This document shows, in pieces, positions 32,455 to 38,585 of a stretch of DNA of 38,585 bases. Below the pieces are notes generated by a model. That model worked only from the letters and a program-made list of their open reading frames with translations, was not told the origin of the DNA and did no database searches. Source of the stretch: Saccharofermentans sp. (GTDB lineage: Bacteria; Bacillota; Clostridia; Saccharofermentanales; Saccharofermentanaceae); NCBI GenBank assembly GCA_024683485.1, contig JAIKYD010000024.1:1-38585 (forward strand), given 5' to 3'. Numbering within the stretch: position 1 is the first letter of the stretch; every line of letters starts with the position of its first letter. Position numbers and translations under genes: made by a program.

Positions 32455-33048
32455 ATGATCAAAAACGTAGTGCTAGACATGGGAAACGTCCTTCTGGATT
32501 ACAATCCAGATTTTGTACTGAATACTTTTTGCTCTTCAGAAGAAGAAAAGGATGTGATCAGGAAAGAACTGTTCAACGGTCCTGAGTGGAAACTGGGCGA
32601 CAGGGGAGACATAAAGGACAAAGACAGATTTGATATCGTGAAGGTGAGAGTTCCTGAGCAATATCATGAGGCGTTAAAAAACTGCGCTGACAAATGGGGT
32701 ATATGCATGACACCTTTGGCAGGCGCCAGAGAATTCTGTGAGTATGTAAAGGAAAGCGGCCGCGGAATATATATCCTGTCTAATGCAAGTGATCTTTTCT
32801 ATGATTACTTCCCGAAGTTTCTGCCGCTGGATTTTTTCGACGGTGTGTATGTCTCATCGGATGTTCACATGCTCAAACCTGATGTGGAGATCTATGAAGC
32901 GTTCCTGGAAAAATACGGATTGAAGGGTGAAGAATGTCTGTTCGTAGATGACAGGGAAGACAATGTGTCAGGCGCAAAGAAAGCAGGCCTTAACATCTTC
33001 CGCTTTGGCGGTGATTACGGGGCAGTCATTAATTATCTGAACAGTTGA
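32455..33048 (+). CDS. HAD-family phosphatase, YihX-like
   Basis: This 197-residue HAD hydrolase has motif I VVLDMGNVLLDY (nucleophile D8), motif II ILSNAS, the lysine of LKPDVEIY and motif IV FVDDREDNVSGAKKAG. The DxGNVL form of motif I is that of the YihX group, which includes sugar-phosphate phosphatases. ATG 32455 with GGGGTGA upstream is preferred to the in-frame ATG at 32419, which would overlap the previous gene. It begins one base after the membrane protein stop, so it is co-transcribed. It converges with the SGNH gene, leaving only six bases between the stops. Confidence 0.88.
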   Translation: MIKNVVLDMGNVLLDYNPDFVLNTFCSSEEEKDVIRKELFNGPEWKLGDRGDIKDKDRFDIVKVRVPEQYHEALKNCADKWGICMTPLAGAREFCEYVKESGRGIYILSNASDLFYDYFPKFLPLDFFDGVYVSSDVHMLKPDVEIYEAFLEKYGLKGEECLFVDDREDNVSGAKKAGLNIFRFGGDYGAVINYLNS

Positions 33049-33054
33049 TTGCGA

Positions 33055-34005
33055 TCAGAATCCGATCCTTCTGATCTCCTTGACGAGATTAGCGGCATAG
33101 GTCTCTGTTCCGAGGCAATTCGGATGTAGATTATCGAGATAATACTCTTCCAAATGAGGGACGAGAGTTAATCCGTCTATTATCTTAATGTTCGGGTATC
33201 TTCCTGCTATTTCCCTGACATTTGAGCAGAACCTGAAGAAGACATGAAGTTCATCAGGATGATCGCCTCTCCATATTGGTGATATGCAAAGGATTGGTAT
33301 TTCCGTATCATAGATCCCGATAAGTGTCTCGTAGTATTCTTCGACCGCTGACATATTCTCTTCACCATATTGGTTGGTGCCTAGTGCAACTATTATCTTG
33401 TCCGGATCGTATCCGGGCATTTTCATCAGTGATCTGCTGTCATAGATATATCCGCCTATGCCCTGATTGAGGACATCATAATCAAGATAACGGTTTGCTA
33501 TGCTTACATAAGTCTCTGATGAGCGGAGAGGGCCGTAGCCCTGTGTTATTGAATCTCCCAGCCAGAGCACTTTGGTATCTTTAACCGGAATCTGATAGGT
33601 GGAATCGACCGAGAAGTTTCTGATAAGCATAGTGGCATCAGCAGCCAGGTATATCACAATGCGGTGTGTCCCTTCAGGAAGTGTGAATCTGATGATGCCT
33701 TCCTCCTTAAGATCTTTGATATAAAAGATCTGACTGGCAAGATCATCAACATACAGTTCAACAGAATCTTCCGAGCATTTCCAGATCAGTTTGTATTCGA
33801 AGGATATCTCTGAAGCATCCGTGATCATCTCGATAGTTTTTGCAGTTGAAGCATCACATCTCTCATACCACATCTCCAGAGCTGAACGGAAGTAATCCAT
33901 CTGTGCTTTTGAATACTGGTTGGCCTTAAGATAGCCACCCTCATATTCTTCGAATTCATAAGTGCCGAAATATATCTTCTTCAGTTCTTCATTGCTTAAT
34001 ATCAT
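33055..34005 (-). CDS. SGNH/GDSL-family hydrolase (carbohydrate esterase-like)
   Basis: The 316-residue protein has an N-terminal beta-rich domain (about 1-145) and a C-terminal SGNH domain. The catalytic blocks are WLGDSITQGYG (Ser), LNQGIGG (Gly), ALGTNQYG (Asn) and LDNLHPN (Asp and His). The two-domain form occurs in esterases that deacetylate polysaccharides, so a carbohydrate esterase role is plausible. No signal peptide is present, so it probably acts on imported oligosaccharides. It lies 48 bases downstream of the LacI/GGDEF gene on the same strand, consistent with a sugar-related unit. Confidence 0.85.
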   Translation of the reverse strand: MILSNEELKKIYFGTYEFEEYEGGYLKANQYSKAQMDYFRSALEMWYERCDASTAKTIEMITDASEISFEYKLIWKCSEDSVELYVDDLASQIFYIKDLKEEGIIRFTLPEGTHRIVIYLAADATMLIRNFSVDSTYQIPVKDTKVLWLGDSITQGYGPLRSSETYVSIANRYLDYDVLNQGIGGYIYDSRSLMKMPGYDPDKIIVALGTNQYGEENMSAVEEYYETLIGIYDTEIPILCISPIWRGDHPDELHVFFRFCSNVREIAGRYPNIKIIDGLTLVPHLEEYYLDNLHPNCLGTETYAANLVKEIRRIGF

Positions 34006-34053
34006 AAGGACCTACCACCATAGATTATTCTTTGATCACAGATTTATCCGGAT

Positions 34054-35964
34054 TCAGTCCGGCAGTGTCTCGTTCTTGTGTGCTTCACGCTTCATCTCGT
34101 ACATGGCCTCATCTGCCATGCGGAAATATTCCTCATTCTCCAGAGTGTTCTCCGGATCAATGATCACATAACCGACGCTGACACTTAACCTGAATGGCAA
34201 GTTCAGTTCTTTTGACACCTGTCTGGACTTTTCTATTATCTCATTCTCTATGGTTTTTACATCTCCGGAAACATCATAATCTCCGATAATTACATACTCA
34301 TCGCCTCCGTATCTGACAGCTTTCCAGCTGGCCGGGACAGAGCTCTTGATAACATTGGCAACAGTTTTAATAGCCATATCTCCGCGGAGATGACCGTGCT
34401 TGTCGTTTATCTCTTTCATCTTATTGATGTCGGCGACCATGATCACGGATTTGATCTTCGACCGTCTTAGCTCATCCAGGTATGGAATAACGATCTTCTC
34501 ATATCCCATTCTGTTATAGAGCCCGGTAAGTTCATCCCTGACCGAGATATCAGCAAGCACTTTGTTAAGATTCTCAAGCTTGATATTCTGGCTGGCTCTT
34601 GCAAGACCGGATGCCACGTGTCTGGTCAGGGAATTGAGATAGAAATCCTTGATCAGTTTATGGTGATCTTTGCTGACAAAATAACCGTAACTTTCATTCC
34701 CGATATGAAGCGGAACGATAACATACAAAGAAGTTACGGGAGACTCAGCATCATAATTCGGAACTAACTCTTTTACCGGGATCGTATGTCTTGGTACAGC
34801 GGTCCCGTCCTTCATCCCGTAGATGACATTGATCTGTTCGCTGTAACCTTCGCTTTTGCATCCGATCTCGTTATCCATAGAATCAACAAAGTCCTGATCA
34901 AGGCAGATGTAGAATTCGTCACCCTCATACGAGTGGTTTTCTGCCCACAGTTTGGAGTATGCTGTGTGAAGATCATCCAGGGATCTGACATAAGCTACGG
35001 AGTCATCAAGCTCGATCAGATGCCAGTCAAATATTGTTCTTTCGACAGGTATAAGGAAAGCTCTCCTTCTTGCTTCTGTATGAATGTTATTTCCTGCTTC
35101 ACCCATAGAACAGCCGCAGCTTTCACCGGGATCAAATTTGGAATCATAGATCCTGTCACCAAAGTCCGGCTCACCATTCATCAGATCAATGAGGCTGTCC
35201 ATGGCCTGGTAACTCCGTTCATCCCATCCGCGGTCAACCGAAGTCAGAATAGGGGAGAAGTGGTTTCCACTCATAAGATTGTCATAACCTGTGACCTTTA
35301 CATCGTTGGGCACATTTATGCCGGCTTTCTCAAGTACCACGCAGGCTGCGAGAGCCATATTGTCATTTGCACAGATAAAGGCATCAGGCAGTTTATCCAT
35401 CTTCGAGATGATATCCGGGAGCTTGTTTTCAACGATCGCATAACTCCAGCAGCCGTTAAGTGTTTTCTCAGGATCTAATGAAAGACCATACTTCGCGAGG
35501 GTTTCCACAACGACCTGATATCTTGCATTATTGTCATCGTTATCATCAGGACCGCTTATCCAGAATATATCTCTGACATTATGGACCGTGATCATGTGCT
35601 CCATGAGTTCCCTCATGCCGTTAGTGTTCTCGGTCTTGATGCAGTTTATCCCGTCAAGTTCGTATTCCAGGCAGATGGAAGGCACATGTGCTTCAAGGAT
35701 CTTTTCCCTGAGGATCATATTCTCGCCTGCATTGTTTAACGTGTTTCCGAAAAGCAGCACCCCGTCGAATTCTGCAAGCTGTGGAAGATTAAGTATATTG
35801 AGCTCTCCGGTTATTTCCTCTTGGGATCTGTCATAAGATGTGTAGTCCAGAAAAATAAAGACGTCGATATTATCCATAGCCGCACGTCTTCTGACGCCTT
35901 CAAGAGCGAAGTCAAGATAATCGTCATTCCATCCGTTTGTAAATATGGCAACTTTTTTCTTCAT
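34054..35964 (-). CDS. LacI-type sugar-sensor domain fused to GGDEF (diguanylate cyclase)
   Basis: The 636-residue protein begins directly with a LacI/PBP1-like ligand-binding domain (about 1-290; KKVAIFTNGWNDDYLDFALEG, then PDAFICANDNMALAACVVLEKAG and VTGYDN). No helix-turn-helix precedes it and no signal peptide or membrane segment is seen. A GESCGC motif follows near residue 293, then a linker or GAF-like region, then a GGDEF domain (about 475-630) with the active RYGGDEYVII motif. It should be a cytoplasmic diguanylate cyclase switched by a small ligand, likely a sugar. GGAGG precedes the ATG. The SGNH gene follows. Confidence 0.88.
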   Translation of the reverse strand: MKKKVAIFTNGWNDDYLDFALEGVRRRAAMDNIDVFIFLDYTSYDRSQEEITGELNILNLPQLAEFDGVLLFGNTLNNAGENMILREKILEAHVPSICLEYELDGINCIKTENTNGMRELMEHMITVHNVRDIFWISGPDDNDDNNARYQVVVETLAKYGLSLDPEKTLNGCWSYAIVENKLPDIISKMDKLPDAFICANDNMALAACVVLEKAGINVPNDVKVTGYDNLMSGNHFSPILTSVDRGWDERSYQAMDSLIDLMNGEPDFGDRIYDSKFDPGESCGCSMGEAGNNIHTEARRRAFLIPVERTIFDWHLIELDDSVAYVRSLDDLHTAYSKLWAENHSYEGDEFYICLDQDFVDSMDNEIGCKSEGYSEQINVIYGMKDGTAVPRHTIPVKELVPNYDAESPVTSLYVIVPLHIGNESYGYFVSKDHHKLIKDFYLNSLTRHVASGLARASQNIKLENLNKVLADISVRDELTGLYNRMGYEKIVIPYLDELRRSKIKSVIMVADINKMKEINDKHGHLRGDMAIKTVANVIKSSVPASWKAVRYGGDEYVIIGDYDVSGDVKTIENEIIEKSRQVSKELNLPFRLSVSVGYVIIDPENTLENEEYFRMADEAMYEMKREAHKNETLPD

Positions 35965-36108
35965 GACAACCTCCGGTTAAGTGAGAAAAACTGTTATGCC
36001 AGAATTATAAATGAAATATAAAAACGCCCTAAATAACAGGGGTTACTATGATTTTAATTCTCTGTAAACTTTTCTCCCAGGATTATCATTTTTATTTTAT
36101 TATTTTCG

Positions 36109-36124
36109 CTCCCGAAAACGGGAG
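36109..36124. other. Perfect short hairpin CTCCCG-AAAA-CGGGAG
   Basis: A 6-bp perfect stem with an AAAA loop lies in the 282-bp gap between the two divergent genes (35964 and 36247). No T-run follows on either strand, so it is not a standard terminator. It is preceded by a T-rich tract. Apart from this and the promoter at 36200 I see no gene in the gap. Confidence 0.45.
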
Positions 36125-36199
36125 TAGTCGAACAATAATTAGTGATATTGCCTAAAAATCATGACCTTTTAATGCAAAGGTAGAACTTTTTACTTCTGA

Positions 36200-36208
36200 T
36201 GATATAAT
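36200..36208 (+). promoter_or_regulatory. Extended -10 promoter of the glycosyltransferase gene
   Basis: TGATATAAT (36200-36208) is a perfect extended -10 element, 38 bases before the ATG; no clear -35 is visible. Confidence 0.55.
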
Positions 36209-36246
36209 ATCTTGCGGTTTATAGAGGAAAGGTTCATTCAAGGTAG

Positions 36247-37281
36247 ATGCAAAAGCTTTTATCAGTGGCGATTCCATGCTTTAACTCGCAGGATTATGTG
36301 CATAGAGCTATCGAAAGTCTCTTGCCGGGTGAAGAGCAGGTGGAGATAATTGTTGTCGACGATGGTTCGACTGACGACACATCAAAGATCGCCGAAAAAT
36401 ATATTGAAAAGTATCCTGATACTGTCCGCCTTATCAAGAAGGAGAACGGTGGTCACGGCGACGCTGTAATGGCGGGGCTTAATGCTGCCTCAGGATTGTA
36501 TTTCAGAGTCCTTGATTCCGATGACTGGCTCGATAAGGATTCACTTATTAAGCTTCTTGCTGTTCTCGGGGAGATGACAGATCCTGAGAAGGCCGCAGAC
36601 CTTGTTATTACCAATTATGTTTATGAGAAGGTAAATGAGGGCAGAAGCCACCCGATCAATTACCGGAAGACACTTCCTGTTGGAAGACTTTTCGGATGGG
36701 ATGAGGTAGGCAAGTGGGCCGCAGGATCATATCTGCTGATGCACTCAGCCACATACCGTACTGAACTTGCACGCAACAGCGGAATGAAGCTTCCCAAACA
36801 CACCTTCTATGTTGACCACCTCTTTGTCTGCTACCCCATGATACACGTTGAGAAGATGTACTACCTCGATGTTGATCTGTACCGTTATTTCATTGGCCGT
36901 GAAGACCAGTCTGTAAATGAGAAAGTAATGCTGAGCCGTATGGATCAGCAGCTCAAAGTAAACCGTCTCATGCTCTATGAACTGGATATTGATTCTATTA
37001 CCAACAAAGCGAAAAAAGAATACCTCTATTACTACACCGAGATTGTTACACAGGCGACAGTATCATTCCTGCTGCGTCTCGGGACAAAGGAAGATGAGCA
37101 AGTTATGCAGTCTTTCCTCGATGAGATCCAGAATAACCGTCCCGTCTATTATGAATGGATCCTGCAAAAACCCTTCTACCGCCACACCATAGGCCCTATC
37201 CGCAAACTGCCGCACTGGTTTGCATATCCGCTGTACCGGTTCTGCTATATAATTGCACGCCGCGTATTCGGTTTTAACTAA
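36247..37281 (+). CDS. Family 2 glycosyltransferase
   Basis: The 344-residue protein has an N-terminal GT-A domain of family GT2. It starts LLSVAIPCFNSQDYVHRAIE, with the nucleotide-binding EIIVVDDGSTDDTS near residue 35, GHGDAVMAGL near 69 and the metal-binding LDSDDWLDKD near 89. The remainder is less conserved and includes a C-terminal amphipathic region (HWFAYPLYRFCYIIARRVF), possibly membrane associated. It transfers a sugar from a nucleotide sugar to an unknown acceptor, probably an envelope polysaccharide or lipid. A short AAGG site precedes the ATG. Its 3' end overlaps the convergent flippase-like gene by eight bases. Confidence 0.88.
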   Translation: MQKLLSVAIPCFNSQDYVHRAIESLLPGEEQVEIIVVDDGSTDDTSKIAEKYIEKYPDTVRLIKKENGGHGDAVMAGLNAASGLYFRVLDSDDWLDKDSLIKLLAVLGEMTDPEKAADLVITNYVYEKVNEGRSHPINYRKTLPVGRLFGWDEVGKWAAGSYLLMHSATYRTELARNSGMKLPKHTFYVDHLFVCYPMIHVEKMYYLDVDLYRYFIGREDQSVNEKVMLSRMDQQLKVNRLMLYELDIDSITNKAKKEYLYYYTEIVTQATVSFLLRLGTKEDEQVMQSFLDEIQNNRPVYYEWILQKPFYRHTIGPIRKLPHWFAYPLYRFCYIIARRVFGFN

Positions 37282-38320
37282 TCTGTCCCTTTCTGCAATT
37301 AGGCTTTATAGACAGCAATACAAGTCCCAGACCGCTTCCAATCAGGGGCAGGACGAATGCGCAGAAACGTGACAGGAGCATAACGCTTCCCAATAATTCC
37401 GTTGGAATAAGATCCGCATAAAACAGTGCATATCCGTACTCGGTAACACCTGCAGCTCCGGGAAGCGGAAGCGATGATACCGATATGAAAAGTGATGACT
37501 GGGTGCGCAGTACCGTAAACCAGTCAAGACCTGAACATCCGATCGCACGTGCGCAGAAGAACGTCACGGAATGGTACAGTATTATCTGTATCAGTGATGT
37601 TATAAGCATCTTCAGGAATACTGATTTATTCAGTTTCAGAAGAAAAGCCGCCTTCCTGTAAGCTGCAAAGGATCTGAGGAATCTGAACTTGTCACCGGGT
37701 TTAAGACCCTTGATCTTTTTGAGCCTGAGGCCGATCTCTGCGAAGAAACCTGCGATCCTCCTGGTGAAGAGGACACACAGCAGACCAATGATTATTGCAA
37801 TGTTCAATGCAAATCCAATAGGGAAGACGTATGCGAATTTACCATTAAGCTTGAAGACCTCGCCGTGCGAACATACGGCACCAAAGACTCCGAGGAACAC
37901 TGCAGCACATTGGAAACTCAAAAGCGCACACAGAAGAGTGAATGCGCTGTGCGAGACCTTCAGTTTATCCTTTGCCATATAATAAAGCTGTCCGGGCTGT
38001 CCTCCGGTCGAAGATGGTGTTATCGAACTGAAGAAGAACCCTGCGAAAGAATATCTCATCATCTGTGCAAAGCTGATCTTGTATCCTGCAAGTTTCAGGC
38101 ATCTGCTGATATTGATGCCGTCAGCAACCGCATACAGGGCCATCGCACAGACAGCAGCGAGGACCCACCAGATATTTGCGTTCTTCAGGGTGCCGATGAT
38201 ATCCTGACCTCTAAGTTCTTTGTAGATGACAAAGACCGTTGCGCCGCCAAGAAGCAGCAGAAGCAACGCGCCAAGCCAAAGAGACTTTTTCTTCAAAAGG
38301 TTCATCTGATCCCTATCCAT
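37274..38320 (-). CDS. Flippase-like membrane protein, AglD2/MprF N-terminal (UPF0104) family
   Basis: The 348-residue protein has about eight membrane segments. Family-typical segments are YSFAGFFFSSITPSSTGGQP near residue 90-110, where the SPSSTGGQP-like loop is the strongest signature, and SVSSLPLPGAAGVTEYG near 281. Relatives include the lipid-flipping half of MprF and proteins from glycolipid synthesis clusters. The convergent glycosyltransferase, overlapping by eight bases, suggests a shared envelope role. ATG 38320 has an AAGGA directly adjacent, while a second in-frame ATG at 38305 has AGGGA four bases upstream; either could be used. Confidence 0.82.
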   Translation of the reverse strand: MDRDQMNLLKKKSLWLGALLLLLLGGATVFVIYKELRGQDIIGTLKNANIWWVLAAVCAMALYAVADGINISRCLKLAGYKISFAQMMRYSFAGFFFSSITPSSTGGQPGQLYYMAKDKLKVSHSAFTLLCALLSFQCAAVFLGVFGAVCSHGEVFKLNGKFAYVFPIGFALNIAIIIGLLCVLFTRRIAGFFAEIGLRLKKIKGLKPGDKFRFLRSFAAYRKAAFLLKLNKSVFLKMLITSLIQIILYHSVTFFCARAIGCSGLDWFTVLRTQSSLFISVSSLPLPGAAGVTEYGYALFYADLIPTELLGSVMLLSRFCAFVLPLIGSGLGLVLLSIKPNCRKGQIS

Positions 38321-38423
38321 TCCTTATTAATTCAGCGAGGATATTGTAGGACTAAACGCTTGAGTTTTCAATCGCGGCAAGTTGTTTGAGCAAAGTTCTC
38401 TTAATTTTGCCACGGGTGTCGTA

Positions 38424-38541
38424 TATAATAGCTTAGCCAAAAAGAGGAGGCATGATAAAAAGTAAAACAGGGTCGATGTGAAAGCTATCACGGTTGTATT
38501 ATTCAGGTACAACAGTGAGACAGAGTAGATACTAACTCGAC
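38424..38541 (+). ncRNA. Candidate structured 5' leader of a gene beyond the right edge
   Basis: TATAAT (38424-38429) is a likely -10. Downstream, GTCGA (38472-38476) pairs with TCGAC (38537-38541) and encloses GTGA/TCAC (38478-38481 with 38488-38491) and GTTGTA/TACAAC (38493-38498 with 38508-38513). This forms a multi-branch fold before GAGGAG and an ATG at 38575 that begins a partial frame. It matches no riboswitch class I know. No gene is supported between 38321 and 38574. Confidence 0.35.
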
Positions 38542-38585
38542 ATATTTACTGATCCAAAGAGGTCGCTGAGGAGAATGGGAAGTTA

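Noticed and set aside
36109..36124. Terminator in the gap between the sensor gene and the glycosyltransferase
   Set aside because: T-rich sequence lies before, not after, the stem on the plus strand, and the minus-strand side is A-rich; both flanking genes are transcribed away from it.
38452..38478. Eight-codon ORF (ATG at 38452) in the right-edge leader
   Set aside because: The GAGGAGG site is only one base from the ATG, too close for efficient initiation, and the ORF runs into the structured region.
38327..38512. 61-residue open frame on the minus strand
   Set aside because: It has no good ribosome site, overlaps the likely plus-strand promoter and leader, and its sequence resembles chance translation.

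Overview
The window looks like a chromosomal stretch of a mid-GC anaerobic Gram-positive bacterium of the Clostridia, probably Lachnospiraceae-like or a related gut/rumen lineage. Supporting signs are strong AGGAGG-type ribosome sites, lipoproteins with Thr/Ser/Glu linkers, a leucine-rich-repeat surface protein with cell-wall-binding repeats, a LacI-sensor/GGDEF fusion and a MoxR-DUF58 operon. The genus cannot be fixed from sequence alone. I see no rRNA, tRNA, CRISPR array, insertion sequence or prophage.

Layout. 1-2800: a DUF998 membrane protein behind a tandem repeat and a helically phased CGTACA array, then a lipoprotein and a LysR regulator on the minus strand. 2954-6068: metE-metF, the last steps of methionine synthesis, divergent from the LysR gene. 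6166-7793: an unfamiliar HExxH protein and the decayed remains of a GGDEF-EAL gene. 7887-17255: a sulfur amino acid block containing iscS-iscU, mccB-mccA-metN-metI-ECF S component, and metQ-alcohol dehydrogenase-CxxC protein. 17285-22933: a lipoprotein hydrolase, the LRR surface protein and a LuxE/LuxC-type acyl reductase pair. 23117-24789: an Lsa/CplR-like ABC-F gene behind a six-codon upstream ORF. 24837-28989: a three-gene minus-strand operon and a GGDEF-EAL protein. 29087-33048: MoxR, DUF58, a membrane protein and a HAD phosphatase. 33055-38585: an SGNH hydrolase, the LacI-type sensor/diguanylate cyclase, a GT2 glycosyltransferase, a flippase-like membrane protein, and a structured leader running off the right edge.

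The most interesting system is in the sulfur block. Three promoters (iscSU, mccBA-metNI, metQ) carry the same inverted repeat, AAACCTA-N9-TAGGTTT, with the -35 box TTGACA inside it. This is what a repressor of the Rrf2 family (CymR/IscR type) would use. Two of the three promoters also drive related short leader ORFs (9608-9706 and 14244-14369). Both share an identical 16-base stretch encoding Met-Cys-Cys-Arg-Met, a conserved mid-leader hairpin, and a conserved end encoding Arg-Leu-Asp/Glu-x-x-Arg-Cys-stop. Each is followed by an intrinsic terminator. In both, a segment 11-15 nt past the second Cys codon is complementary to the 5' arm of that terminator (9 perfect pairs; 12 pairs with two G-U). 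This is the layout of a ribosome-mediated cysteine attenuator: Cys-tRNA shortage stalls the ribosome on the Cys-Cys codons, the antiterminator forms, and the genes for importing methionine (MetNIQ) and converting it to cysteine (MccA/MccB) are read.

So one module appears to be under double control, by initiation (operator) and by termination (leader peptide), both tied to cysteine status. MetE/MetF feed the same pool from the other side under a LysR regulator. The functional reading is inference; the motifs, complementarities and gene order are visible in the sequence.
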